DNA of 64,000 nt from Deefgea tanakiae (GTDB lineage Bacteria > Pseudomonadota > Gammaproteobacteria > Burkholderiales > Chitinibacteraceae), in the NCBI RefSeq assembly GCF_019665765.1, contig NZ_CP081150.1, positions 2,790,001 through 2,854,000 of the forward strand, in the 5' to 3' direction. This document shows, piece after piece, positions 18,502-27,970 of the stretch. The notes below the pieces were generated by a model. The model was given only the letters and a program-made list of their open reading frames with translations. It was not told the origin of the DNA and searched no databases. Positions within the stretch are counted from its first letter, which is position 1. Each line of letters opens with the position of its first letter. Made by a program: the position numbers and the translations under genes.

Positions 18502-19932
18502 ATGAGCGCTGCATCTGATCAAAAAATTTCGCGCCTAGCGCTAACCGCCATGGTCGTCGGATCCATGGTTGGCGCAGGGATTTTCTCTATTCCTGCTCGA
18601 TTTGGCGCAGCAACAGGCCCATTTGGCGCAATTATCTCTTGGCTGATTGCTGGTGGCGGCATGCTGATGCTGGCCTTTGTTTTCCAATCCCTCGCAATGC
18701 GCAAACCAGAAATCGATACCGGTATCTATGGCTATGCCACAGCAGGGTTTGGTAACTACGCCGGTTTTATTGCAGCCTTCGGCTTTTGGGCTGGCACCTG
18801 CTTAGGTAACACGACCTACTTTATCTTGATCAAATCCACTATTGGTGCGGTCGTACCCATGTTTGGTGATGGCAATACGCCGATGGCTGTATTTTTCTCA
18901 TCCATCATCTTGTGGGCTGTTCACTTTATGATTTTACGTGGCATCAAAGAAGCCGCGTTTATCAATCAAGTGGTCACTGTCGCTAAAATCATTCCGCTGA
19001 TTTTATTCGTCATCATCATGATCTTTGCATTCCAGAAAGATATGTTTGTTGCCAGCTTCTGGGGTGGTGGTTCATACAGTTTTGCCGATTTATTTGCGCA
19101 AGTTCGTAGCACCATGCTGGTCACCGTATTTGTCTTTATCGGTATTGAGGGCGCGAGTGTCTACTCTCGTTTTGCAAAAAAACGCGAAGATGTTGGTTGG
19201 GCCACAGTAATGGGCTTTATCGGCGTTCTTTGTCTTTTGGTAATGATTACCTTGCTACCCTACGGCGTGATGCTACGTCCTGAGTTGGCAGGTCTACGCC
19301 AACCCTCTATGGCCGGCGTCCTTTCCTATGTAGTCGGTCCTTGGGGTGCTTGGTTTGTTAGTATTGGTTTGATTGTATCGGTGCTTGGTGCCTATTTAGC
19401 TTGGTCACTATTAGCAGCAGAAGTCTTGTTTTCCGCAGCCAAGAGTAAATTGGTTCCGCAGTTTTTGGCTCGTGAAAACAAAAATGGCGTTCCAGTTGCT
19501 GCGCTTTGGATTACCAACATCTTGGTACAAGTCTTTCTGCTATCCACCATGTTTGCACAAGAGGCATTTAACCTTGCGCTAGACATGACCAGCGCCATGA
19601 CCTTGATTCCCTATGTTTTAGTTGCCGCTTATGCACTCAAGCTCACACTCAAACGAGAAACCTACGCCGCTGATGAAACTTCTTTGTCGCGCGATATGAA
19701 AATCGCGGGCGTAGCAACACTTTATGCACTGTTTATGCTGTTCTCAGGCGGGTTCAAGCATATTTTATTGGCGTGCATTCTATTTGCGCCAGGATCCATC
19801 ATGTTCATCATGGCGCAACGTGAGCAAGGTAATACCGTATTTAATACAGCAGAAAAAAGCTTGTTTATCGCAATGACCATCGGCGCCATCGTTGGGGTCA
19901 TCGCACTTGCAACTGGCCAGATCACGATCTAG
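18502..19932 (+). CDS. arcD: APC-family basic amino acid antiporter, arginine/ornithine type
   Basis: 476 residues with about 12-13 membrane segments. The N-terminal VGSMVGAGIFSIPARFG is the APC substrate-binding motif of the basic amino acid/polyamine antiporter group. GGAG lies upstream of the start. It is 30 bases before arginine deiminase, which supports arginine:ornithine exchange. Symbol given by context and family; an agmatine- or lysine-type antiporter is the alternative. Confidence 0.82.
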   Translation: MSAASDQKISRLALTAMVVGSMVGAGIFSIPARFGAATGPFGAIISWLIAGGGMLMLAFVFQSLAMRKPEIDTGIYGYATAGFGNYAGFIAAFGFWAGTCLGNTTYFILIKSTIGAVVPMFGDGNTPMAVFFSSIILWAVHFMILRGIKEAAFINQVVTVAKIIPLILFVIIMIFAFQKDMFVASFWGGGSYSFADLFAQVRSTMLVTVFVFIGIEGASVYSRFAKKREDVGWATVMGFIGVLCLLVMITLLPYGVMLRPELAGLRQPSMAGVLSYVVGPWGAWFVSIGLIVSVLGAYLAWSLLAAEVLFSAAKSKLVPQFLARENKNGVPVAALWITNILVQVFLLSTMFAQEAFNLALDMTSAMTLIPYVLVAAYALKLTLKRETYAADETSLSRDMKIAGVATLYALFMLFSGGFKHILLACILFAPGSIMFIMAQREQGNTVFNTAEKSLFIAMTIGAIVGVIALATGQITI

Positions 19933-19962
19933 GTAATTCCTACCCAATAAGGAGCTTATGCA

Positions 19963-21216
19963 ATGACTGCAACAAATACTTTCGGTGTTCATTCAGAAGT
20001 TGGTGTACTGCGCAAAGTAATGGTCTGCGCCCCAGGCCTTGCTCATACTCGCTTGACGCCAAGTAATAACGACTCACTGCTATTTGACGATGTAATGTGG
20101 GTACAAAATGCCAAGCGTGACCATTTTGACTTTATGAGCAAAATGCGTGACCGTGGTGTTGAAGTACTTGAAATGCACAATCTACTAGCAGAAACAGTCG
20201 CGATCCCAGAAGCCCGTGCGTGGATTTTGGATCGTAAAGTCACTGTTAATAACGTCGGCATTGGCCTCGTTGATGAAACGCGCGCATACCTTGAAAGCTT
20301 GGATCCACGCCGTTTAGCAGAAGTGCTCATTGGTGGCGTTTCAGTCATGGATTTGCCCGATGAATTTTCAACGTGCGGCTATTTAGATTTAGTTCGCGAA
20401 TCACACGGCGTGACTGAATACCTATTGCCACCGCTACCCAATACACTTTATACCCGCGATACAACCTGCTGGATTTATGGTGGTGTAACGCTCAATCCTC
20501 TGTATTGGCCAGCACGCAAAGAAGAAACACTACTCACAACGGCAATTTATCGCTTCCATCCAACCTTCACTAGCGCAAGCTTTGAATACTGGTTCGGTGA
20601 CCCTGATACCAACTACGGCAGCGCAACCATCGAAGGTGGCGACGTAATGCCGATTGGTAATGGCGTCGTATTGATTGGTATGAGTGAGCGCACATCTCGC
20701 CAAGGCATCAGCTTATTGGCCAACAATTTGTTCAAAAAAGGTGCTGCGGAGCGCGTCATTATTGCGGCAATGCCAAGCAAACGTACGGCGATGCATTTGG
20801 ATACGATCTTTACTTTTGCTGACCGCGATGTCGTTACCATGTCTCCCGAATTCATGAGCCAAGTACACGCCATTTCACTACGCCCAAGTGACAAACCAAG
20901 CGGCATTGAAGCGACGATTGAGAAAAAATCATTTACTGACGTGGTGGCTGAGTCACTCAACTTCAAAAAACTACGTGTGGTAGAAACTGCAGGCAATCAT
21001 TACGCCTCGGAACGCCAACAATGGGATAGTGGTAATAATCTGGTTGCTGTAGCGCCAGGTGTTGTTTTTGCTTATGACCGTAATACTGAAACCAATACGC
21101 AACTCCGCAAAGAAGGCGTTGAGGTCATTACGATTGTTGGCGCAGAGTTAGGCCGTGGTCGTGGCGGTGGACACTGCATGACTTGCCCAATTGTGCGTGA
21201 TGCTGTTGATTTTTAA
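19963..21216 (+). CDS. arcA: Arginine deiminase
   Basis: 417 residues, full length. It hydrolyses L-arginine to citrulline and ammonia. The catalytic Cys405 is in [10 protein letters not shown]. The guanidino-binding Asp and Glu-His residues are in [22 protein letters not shown] and [14 protein letters not shown] lies upstream of the ATG. Normally arcB (ornithine carbamoyltransferase) and arcC (carbamate kinase) follow, but here a terminator ends the unit and an unrelated RND pump comes next. The energy-yielding steps must be encoded elsewhere, or only ammonia release is used. Confidence 0.96.
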   Translation: MTATNTFGVHSEVGVLRKVMVCAPGLAHTRLTPSNNDSLLFDDVMWVQNAKRDHFDFMSKMRDRGVEVLEMHNLLAETVAIPEARAWILDRKVTVNNVGIGLVDETRAYLESLDPRRLAEVLIGGVSVMDLPDEFSTCGYLDLVRESHGVTEYLLPPLPNTLYTRDTTCWIYGGVTLNPLYWPARKEETLLTTAIYRFHPTFTSASFEYWFGDPDTNYGSATIEGGDVMPIGNGVVLIGMSERTSRQGISLLANNLFKKGAAERVIIAAMPSKRTAMHLDTIFTFADRDVVTMSPEFMSQVHAISLRPSDKPSGIEATIEKKSFTDVVAESLNFKKLRVVETAGNHYASERQQWDSGNNLVAVAPGVVFAYDRNTETNTQLRKEGVEVITIVGAELGRGRGGGHCMTCPIVRDAVDF

Positions 21217-21262
21217 GCGGGATGAATAAACGACAATGAAACTGTATCATTGTTGAATTAAT

Positions 21263-21300
21263 AAAACCTCACTCAGGCTTAATTCTGAGTGAGGTTTTAT
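21263..21300 (+). terminator. Rho-independent terminator after arcA
   Basis: A 14-bp perfect stem AAAACCTCACTCAG/CTGAGTGAGGTTTT with an 8-base loop lies 46 bases after the arcA stop. It closes a two-gene unit. Confidence 0.88.
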
Positions 21301-21386
21301 TACGTGAATAACTTCAAACTGTTGATTTGCTAAGCCATAAATTCAACAGTCAATGAATTGAAATTTTTGCTCTATAGACTTGTACT

Positions 21387-21403
21387 CATCGTTTCTAACG
21401 ATG
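21387..21403. promoter_or_regulatory. Short perfect inverted repeat upstream of the RND adaptor
   Basis: CATCGTT-TCT-AACGATG lies 40 bases before the adaptor start. It could be an operator or a 5'-UTR hairpin. No regulator gene is adjacent. Confidence 0.3.
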
Positions 21404-21443
21404 CACAAATCTAACCATCTGTCTTTTTGATTGGAAACTGTTT

Positions 21444-22547
21444 ATGTCACTTATTGATGCGAAATTCACGCACGCAGTGCGCAATACGATTGCGCTATCC
21501 GCAGCACTGACACTACTCGTTGCGTGCAAGCCTGCCGAAGAAGCGCCGCCACCTGAGTTACGCTCAGTCAAAGTGATGCAAGTCGGTGGACAAGATGGTA
21601 CCGATTTGACCGTACTCTCAGGTACTGTTCACGCCAAAGATCAAATCAATCTCGCATTTCGCGTGGATGGCCGAATGGTTAGCCGCTCGGTGAATGTAGG
21701 TGATTTAGTTAAGGCTGGACAAGAAGTGGCCGTCCTCAACCCAGATACAGAACAAAACGGCGTTATTGCTGCCGAGGCAAATTTAGAAGGTGCTCGCGCC
21801 TTACTGATCGAAGCCCGTGCCAATGAAAATCGCAATCGCTATTTACTATCGCAAAACTTTATTTCCCAAGCGGCCTTTGATCGTATTGTTCAGCAAGCCA
21901 ATAGCGCCCAGGCCCAAGTCAATGCCGCACAAGCAAATCTAAATATTTCGCGTACTCGCCTGGGTTACACCCGTCTTATTTCTGATGCCACTGGCGTTGT
22001 GACCGCAGTGGGCGCTGAGCCAGGCGAAGTGGTACAAGGCGGCCGTATGGTCGTTGAGCTTGCTCTACAAGACGGCCGTGATGCGATTTTTAATATCCCG
22101 TCACAGCTAAAAGATACCGTACCCAATGATCCAAAAATCAGCATCAGCCTATCAAAAGACCCTTCTGTTTCTGTTGAAGGTAGAGTGCGTGAAGTGGCTC
22201 CGCGTGCCGACCCTGTGACAGGTTCATTCCGTATTCGAGTTGCATTAATTGATCCTCCACCTGCGATGCGCCTAGGCACTACCGTAACGGGCCGGATCAA
22301 GATTGATACCCCAGAGGGCTTTAACGTTCCAAGTACCGCGCTGACGCGGGGTGATGGTGCGGCGGCGGTATGGGTTGTAGACAGCAAGACCAATCAAGTC
22401 GCACTACGAAAAGTAGAAGTAGCACACTCAAACCTTTCCAGTGTAGTGATTAGTAAAGGTTTGGCAGCGGGCGATCTAGTTGTCACCGCAGGTGTACAAG
22501 CTTTACGTGCAGGTCAAAAAGTCAACCCACTTCGAGGTGACAAATGA
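21444..22547 (+). CDS. RND efflux periplasmic adaptor lipoprotein
   Basis: 367 residues. The N-terminus ends in a lipobox, LLVAC, with Cys28 as the lipidation site. The order is beta-barrel/lipoyl (FRVDGRMVSRSVNVGDLVKAGQ), alpha-hairpin (about 105-165), lipoyl return (GVVTAVGAEPGEVVQGG) and the membrane-proximal domain, as in HlyD/AcrA-type adaptors. It bridges the inner-membrane pump and a TolC-type channel. The stop overlaps the pump start (ATGA). Substrates unknown. Confidence 0.92.
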   Translation: MSLIDAKFTHAVRNTIALSAALTLLVACKPAEEAPPPELRSVKVMQVGGQDGTDLTVLSGTVHAKDQINLAFRVDGRMVSRSVNVGDLVKAGQEVAVLNPDTEQNGVIAAEANLEGARALLIEARANENRNRYLLSQNFISQAAFDRIVQQANSAQAQVNAAQANLNISRTRLGYTRLISDATGVVTAVGAEPGEVVQGGRMVVELALQDGRDAIFNIPSQLKDTVPNDPKISISLSKDPSVSVEGRVREVAPRADPVTGSFRIRVALIDPPPAMRLGTTVTGRIKIDTPEGFNVPSTALTRGDGAAAVWVVDSKTNQVALRKVEVAHSNLSSVVISKGLAAGDLVVTAGVQALRAGQKVNPLRGDK

Positions 22548-25500
22548 TCGGTCCAAATCTGTCTGAGTGGTCGATTAGTCGCCGCTCACTGGTTGTTTTC
22601 TTGATGATCATGGCCTTGATTGGCGGTGCGATGGCCTTTTTAGGCCTAGGTCGCGCTGAAGATCCTACTTTTACCACCCGCACAATGGTCGTACAAGCTG
22701 CATGGCCTGGCGCCTCAATCGAGGATACGATCGAGCAATTAACGGAGCGGCTTGAGCGCAAACTGCAGGAAACACCCAATGTCGATACCGTACGCAGCTT
22801 TACCAGTGCTGGCGTTACAACAATCTTTATCGACTTAAAAGGCTCAACCCCTCCCACAGAGGTACCTAGTACATGGCAATGGGTACGTAATAATATCAAT
22901 GACATTCGCGGAACCCTACCCGCTGGAGTGGTCGGACCTGGCTTTAACGATCAATTTGGCGACACCTTCGGGACGATCTATGGTTTTGTCGGTGAAGGCT
23001 TTAGCAAGCGTGAACTCCGTGACATTGCCGAAGATGTTCGATCAAAACTACTGCATGTGCCTGACGTCTCAAAAATTGAAGTCTTAGGCGCACAGAACGA
23101 ACAAATTGTGATCGAGTTTTCAACTGAGCGACTCGGTGGACTGGGCTTGGACTACGGCGCGATTGCTCGCGCTTTACAAGCCCAAAATCTGGTACGTCCT
23201 TCTGGTGTCATACACGGTGACAGCGAACGAATTTCACTACGGGTTTCTGGCTCGTTTGATACCGAAAAAGACATTGAAGCCATCAATTTTGCCGTTGGCG
23301 ACCGGATGATACGCTTAGGCGATATCGCTACGGTAAAACGTACATTCGTCAATCCACCGCAACCCATGTTCCGCGTGAATGGTGAGCCTGCAGTGGGTAT
23401 AGCGATTGCAATGCGCGACTCGGGTGACATTCTAGCTCTCGGTGCAAATCTAAAAAAAGAAATGGCTGAAATTCGCGCCAAACTGCCAGCGGGCGTTGAG
23501 CCGGTCTTGGTTTCCGATCAGGCTGTAACGGTCGATGTAGCGATTAACGAATTTACCACGTCGTTATGGCAAGCCATTTTGATCATCATTGCGGTGAGTT
23601 TTGTCACGCTTGGCGCTCGTCCAGGTACCGTCGTTGCATTGTCTATCCCACTCACGCTAGCGATTGTGTTTGTGGTCATGCAAATGTACGGCATTGATTT
23701 GCAACGTATCTCACTGGGTGCACTGATTATTGCATTGGCCTTGATGGTCGATGATGCAATGACCACCGTCGATGCGATGATTCGCCGATTGGGCTTGGGT
23801 GACTCAAAAGAAGACTCCGCCACTTATGCCTACAAAGCATTAGCAGCACCGATGCTGATTGGCACCTTGGTGACTATTGCGGGGTTTATCCCTATCGGCT
23901 TTGCTGCAAGCTCGGCCGGTGAATATACCTTCTCTATTTTTGCTGTAGTTGGGATCGCACTACTTGTTTCTTGGTTGGTAGCGGTCATCTTTGCGCCGCT
24001 CATTGGTATGGCTTTACTCAAAGCGCCAAAAGTAGACCCTGATAAAAAACCAAGTGCACTGCTTAACCTTTTTAGCCGTTTCCTGAATGGGGCAATGCGC
24101 GCAAAATGGCTAACCATTTCACTGACTGTGGGTGCATTTTGCTTAGCATTATTCTCGATGCAATTTGTGCCAAGCCAGTTTTTCCCTTCTTCTGATCGGC
24201 CAGAGATTCTAGTTGATATTACATTGCCGCAAAGTGCCTCCATTTTTGCCAGCGAGAATGTATCTAAGCGACTTGATAAAGTACTCAAAGATGATCCCGA
24301 TGTAGCACATTGGAGTGCGTATGTTGGCCGTGGCGCAATTCGTTTTTACCTGCCATTGAATGTGCATTTGCCCGATCCATTTTTAGGGCAATTTGTTATC
24401 GTCGCCAAAGACTTTGAAGCTCGTCTGCGCTTACAAGCAAAACTAGAAAAAGTGCTCGCAAAAGAGTTTCCAGATGTTGTGGCACGCGTCGGCCCGCTTG
24501 AACTTGGGCCACCCGTAGGCTGGCCTTTGCAATACCGTGTCAGTGGCGAAGATACCAATGAAGTTCGCCGAATTGCACAAGATGTTGCACAAATCATGGG
24601 GAATAGCCCCCAAGCACGTCATGTCAATTTTGATTGGTTCGAACCTGCACGTCAGCTGCGCCTGCAAGTCGATCAAGATCAAGCAAGACAATTGGGGGTG
24701 AGCTCAAGCTCGCTGGCAGCAGCACTCAATGTGGCAGTTTCTGGCTCAACCATCACTCAAGTACGCGATGGCATTTACTTGATTGATGTCGTAGCGCGCG
24801 CCAATGATGACCAACGTCTCTCATTTGCAACGCTGCGGACCTTACAAGTGCCGCTGCCAAATGGGCGGAATGTGCCACTCAGCCAATTTGCTACTTTTAA
24901 AGAAGTGCAAGAATTACCTCGAATTGGCCGTCGTGACCGCGTACCCACATTGACCGTGATGGCCGACGTGATTCCTGGCGTACTACCTGATGCCGTCGTA
25001 GCCGAACTTGAGCCGAAAATAGCCAAACTGAATGCCACCCTAGCCAAAGGCTACAAAATTGAATTGGCGGGTGTAGCCGAAGAAAGTGCCGCGTCGCAAG
25101 CCTCTGTAATGGCCGTAGTGCCTGTTATGTTAGCCATCATGTTGGCGATTCTGATGTTCCAACTCGTCAGCTTCCGGCGTTTAGCGATGGTGGTTGCACT
25201 GATGCCGATGGGCATGATTGGTGTGGTCGCTGCGCTATTGCTTTCAGGTCGACCGTTGGGCTTTGTTGCAATTTTGGGTATTTTGGCGCTCTTGGGCATG
25301 ATTGCAAAAAATGCAGTCATCTTAATTGACCAAATTGAAAGCGACCGAAAAGACGGCAAGGACATCTGGGATGCTGTCGTGACAGCGAGTACATCACGCC
25401 TTCGCCCGATGATGCTCACGGCACTCTCGACAATTCTTGGCATGATACCGATTGCGCCGACTGTATTCTGGGGGCCAATGGCTTTCGCGATTATGGGTGG

Positions 25501-25633
25501 GCTTTTCGTCGCGACGCTGCTGACTTTGATCTTCTTGCCTGCATTGTATGTGGCTGTGTTTGGCGGTACTCCGCCAGCTAAAACACCAACTGAAACAGCC
25601 CCTGCAGACACTGAAGTCCAAGCAGCTCAATGA
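22544..25633 (+). CDS. RND-family efflux transporter permease
   Basis: 1029 residues, full length, with twelve membrane segments and two large periplasmic loops. The proton relay is intact: Asp403-Asp404 in LMVDDAMTT (TM4) and the Lys in GMIAKNAVILID (TM10). Sequence type is closest to the broad multidrug/unknown-substrate RND group rather than heavy-metal CusA types. Its last codon overlaps the start of an MrpE-like gene by four bases (ATGA), so efflux and antiporter genes share one transcript. No local outer-membrane gene; tolC is 4 kb away. Confidence 0.93.
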   Translation: MIGPNLSEWSISRRSLVVFLMIMALIGGAMAFLGLGRAEDPTFTTRTMVVQAAWPGASIEDTIEQLTERLERKLQETPNVDTVRSFTSAGVTTIFIDLKGSTPPTEVPSTWQWVRNNINDIRGTLPAGVVGPGFNDQFGDTFGTIYGFVGEGFSKRELRDIAEDVRSKLLHVPDVSKIEVLGAQNEQIVIEFSTERLGGLGLDYGAIARALQAQNLVRPSGVIHGDSERISLRVSGSFDTEKDIEAINFAVGDRMIRLGDIATVKRTFVNPPQPMFRVNGEPAVGIAIAMRDSGDILALGANLKKEMAEIRAKLPAGVEPVLVSDQAVTVDVAINEFTTSLWQAILIIIAVSFVTLGARPGTVVALSIPLTLAIVFVVMQMYGIDLQRISLGALIIALALMVDDAMTTVDAMIRRLGLGDSKEDSATYAYKALAAPMLIGTLVTIAGFIPIGFAASSAGEYTFSIFAVVGIALLVSWLVAVIFAPLIGMALLKAPKVDPDKKPSALLNLFSRFLNGAMRAKWLTISLTVGAFCLALFSMQFVPSQFFPSSDRPEILVDITLPQSASIFASENVSKRLDKVLKDDPDVAHWSAYVGRGAIRFYLPLNVHLPDPFLGQFVIVAKDFEARLRLQAKLEKVLAKEFPDVVARVGPLELGPPVGWPLQYRVSGEDTNEVRRIAQDVAQIMGNSPQARHVNFDWFEPARQLRLQVDQDQARQLGVSSSSLAAALNVAVSGSTITQVRDGIYLIDVVARANDDQRLSFATLRTLQVPLPNGRNVPLSQFATFKEVQELPRIGRRDRVPTLTVMADVIPGVLPDAVVAELEPKIAKLNATLAKGYKIELAGVAEESAASQASVMAVVPVMLAIMLAILMFQLVSFRRLAMVVALMPMGMIGVVAALLLSGRPLGFVAILGILALLGMIAKNAVILIDQIESDRKDGKDIWDAVVTASTSRLRPMMLTALSTILGMIPIAPTVFWGPMAFAIMGGLFVATLLTLIFLPALYVAVFGGTPPAKTPTETAPADTEVQAAQ

Positions 25634-26121
25634 AAAAGCAAACAAAAACTGCACTAATCCGGTGGGCCTTGTTGATGGCCCTCTGGATCGCGTTAATGGG
25701 GATAGGCAAACCTGCGGATCTCATCGTGGGTGGCCTTGCGGCGCTGCTGGCGTGCAAAGTCAGTTTGTGGCTCATGCCACCCAATACACAATCAATTAAT
25801 CTACTGCAACTCGCCTTATTTTTTCCTCACTTTCTCTGGCAGTCGGTCTTGTCCGGCTGGGATGTGGCACGTAGAGCCTTAGACCCCAAACTGCCCTTAC
25901 GCACGGGCATCATCCAATATCCAATCACCTACCCTGCAGGCTACTTGCGCAATACCTTTGCCAGCATCACGAGTCTCTTGCCGGGCTCGGTGCCTTGCGG
26001 CGAAAGCACTCAGCATCTGGAGTATCACACCCTTGATACCACCATCGACGTGTGCGCCAGCCTCAAAAATGAGGAGCGATTACTTGCTCCCGTTCTGAAG
26101 GACGAGCGTGCCAATGAATGA
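25630..26121 (+). CDS. mnhE: Mrp/Mnh-type Na+/H+ antiporter subunit E
   Basis: 163 residues with two N-terminal membrane segments and a soluble C-terminal domain. PADLIVGGLAALLACKVSLWLMP and LPLRTGIIQYPITYPAG-like positions match MrpE/MbhA proteins. The start overlaps the stop of the RND pump by four bases. It opens a seven-gene antiporter module arranged E-F-G-B-C-D-D'. Confidence 0.88.
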   Translation: MKKQTKTALIRWALLMALWIALMGIGKPADLIVGGLAALLACKVSLWLMPPNTQSINLLQLALFFPHFLWQSVLSGWDVARRALDPKLPLRTGIIQYPITYPAGYLRNTFASITSLLPGSVPCGESTQHLEYHTLDTTIDVCASLKNEERLLAPVLKDERANE

Positions 26122-26398
26122 ATTTTTACTTGCGGCGGCGTGCTTAGTTCTACTCTTTACCGCTCTGAGTTTATATCGACTATTTCGTGAGCCCAGCGAT
26201 GTGGACCGTGTGCTTTCTGCGCAATTAATAGGCACAGGCGGCGTCGCCATCCTGCTGCTGATTGGCGCAGCCAGTGATGAAACCGCCGTCATCGATGTGG
26301 CACTCACCTTGGCTTTATTAGCGGCCATGGCATCAATTGCTTTTGTCAAAGCGGCAGAGCACAGTGCGCAAAAGACCGACGATAAGGATCAAGAATGA
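26114..26398 (+). CDS. mnhF: Mrp/Mnh-type antiporter subunit F
   Basis: 94 residues with three membrane segments. REPSDVDRVLSAQLIGTGG is the MrpF signature (the RG/PS-x-x-DRV loop). ATG 26114 is taken as the start. A GTG at 26108 is closer to the AAGGA SD and is possible. It overlaps the end of mnhE and overlaps mnhG by four bases. Confidence 0.88.
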   Translation: MNEFLLAAACLVLLFTALSLYRLFREPSDVDRVLSAQLIGTGGVAILLLIGAASDETAVIDVALTLALLAAMASIAFVKAAEHSAQKTDDKDQE

Positions 26399-26691
26399 GT
26401 GTCTTGCTGGATGTCTTCACCGTAGTCTCTGTTTCATTGGGCGTTTTTTTCTTTTTTGCCGGAACCGTCGGCTTTTTACGCTTTCCCGATACGCTCACCC
26501 GCCTGCATGCGCTGACTAAAGCCGATAATCTTGGCTTAGGCTTAATCATCATCGGCCTACTGCCCCGAGTTGCTAGCCCGCTGCTTGCAGTCAAATTAAT
26601 CGGCATATGGTTACTCATCTTGCTAATGGGTGCTGTGGTTTCGCAACTGATTGCGCGTTTTGCACGCCGCTCTGATGATGAGAGCATGTAA
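26395..26691 (+). CDS. mnhG: Mrp/Mnh-type antiporter subunit G
   Basis: 98 residues with three membrane segments. GTVGFLRFPDTLTRLHALTKADNLG is nearly the full MrpG/PhaG signature (shown at residues 22-46). The start overlaps mnhF and the stop overlaps the next gene by one base (TAATG). Confidence 0.9.
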   Translation: MSVLLDVFTVVSVSLGVFFFFAGTVGFLRFPDTLTRLHALTKADNLGLGLIIIGLLPRVASPLLAVKLIGIWLLILLMGAVVSQLIARFARRSDDESM

Positions 26692-27632
26692 TGGGAATGA
26701 TTTTTGACGGTAGCTTGTTTGTTCTGATTTTGATCTTAGCAACGTGGATTATCGCGGTGCGTGATACTTTTTCTGCGGCGATTGGCTTTGCAATCTACGG
26801 CCTATTGTTGGCGCTGGTCTGGGTCAGACTCGATGCGATTGATGCAGCCTTAACCGAAGCGGCGATTGGTGGCGGTCTTTCAGGGATTTTGCTGATTGGC
26901 GCCGCAATTCAATTGCGGCCCACAGAAGCGAAATTGCGCGCTGAATCGCCGACAATTTCAATTCGGATTGTCGCAGCACTACTATCGATGATGGTGACCG
27001 CGGGCTTAGTTTACGTGGTACTCACACTCCCCGAGACTGGCCCAACGCTAGTGCCACAAGTTGCGGAAAATATGGGCACCACAGGACTGGGGAATCCTGT
27101 CACCGCAGTGCTACTCGCCTTCCGTTCGACCGACACCTTACTCGAAGCGATTGTGCTGGTATTAGCCCTTATCGCAGTCTGGTCGCTGACGCCAGACCAA
27201 TACTGGGGAGGTCGACCGGGGCAAATCTCACATAATAATCCAAATAGCATGCTGACCTATTTGGCGCGTTTATTGCCACCGATTGGTATTGTCGTTGCGG
27301 TTTATATTCTTTGGGTCGGCGCAGACTTGCCCGGCGGCAAATTCCAAGCGGGCACCTTGCTGGCGGCGATGGGTTTGTTGCTAGTTATGGCGGGTCTAAT
27401 GGACTTGCCCGCCATCAGTCGTCGTAGTTTACGAATCAGCCTAATACTAGGTACGGTGGTGTTTTTAGCAATTGGCTTTGCGGGAATCCCGCTAGCAGGC
27501 ACTTTCCTTGCCTACCCCGATGGCTTTGCCAAACCACTGATTATCGCCATTGAATTTGCCTCAATGATATCCATCGCCGTGACCTTGGCTTTGCTGGTGA
27601 TTGGCATACCGAAGCGGAGCGACACTAAATGA
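26691..27632 (+). CDS. Fused DUF4040 (MbhD/E-like) and MnhB antiporter subunit
   Basis: 313 residues. The N-terminal part (about 1-75) is a DUF4040 domain, equivalent to the C-terminal region of MrpA or to MbhD (DAIDAALTEAAIGGGLSG). The middle resembles MbhE (FRSTDTLLEAIVL). From about residue 185 it is an MnhB domain (GADLPGGKFQAGTLLA, then four membrane segments). So MbhD, MbhE and MbhF are joined in one chain. No separate NuoL-like MrpA protein exists in the cluster. Confidence 0.85.
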   Translation: MGMIFDGSLFVLILILATWIIAVRDTFSAAIGFAIYGLLLALVWVRLDAIDAALTEAAIGGGLSGILLIGAAIQLRPTEAKLRAESPTISIRIVAALLSMMVTAGLVYVVLTLPETGPTLVPQVAENMGTTGLGNPVTAVLLAFRSTDTLLEAIVLVLALIAVWSLTPDQYWGGRPGQISHNNPNSMLTYLARLLPPIGIVVAVYILWVGADLPGGKFQAGTLLAAMGLLLVMAGLMDLPAISRRSLRISLILGTVVFLAIGFAGIPLAGTFLAYPDGFAKPLIIAIEFASMISIAVTLALLVIGIPKRSDTK

Positions 27633-27970
27633 CGTCCTCCACGCTGTTTGGCCTATGCGGCGCACTTCTGATTGGCTTAGGGCTTTATGGCTTCATCGTC
27701 AATCCACAGCCTTTGCGTAAAATTTTGGCGTTTAACTTAATGGGCAGCGGTATTTTTCTGCTCTTTGGCGTCGTTGCGCGACGTGGCGCTGCACAAAATA
27801 TGCTGGTTGATCCCGTGCCACACGCTTTAGTGATCACAGGGATTGTCGTCGCTTTTTCTGCGACGGCCTTGGCGGTGGCGTTGCTCCTGCGTTTGTATGA
27901 CAGCAGCAAAGAAGCCAGTCTGAGCGACGAAACGCTCCCACCAGCAACACCCAAGACTGAGACAGAATGA
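27629..27970 (+). CDS. mnhC: Mrp/Mnh-type antiporter subunit C (NuoK-like)
   Basis: 113 residues with three membrane segments. NLMGSGIFLLFG and DPVPHALVITGIVVAFSATALAVALLLR match the MnhC/NuoK family. Overlaps both neighbours by four bases. The C-terminal 20 residues are a hydrophilic tail. Confidence 0.9.
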   Translation: MTSSTLFGLCGALLIGLGLYGFIVNPQPLRKILAFNLMGSGIFLLFGVVARRGAAQNMLVDPVPHALVITGIVVAFSATALAVALLLRLYDSSKEASLSDETLPPATPKTETE

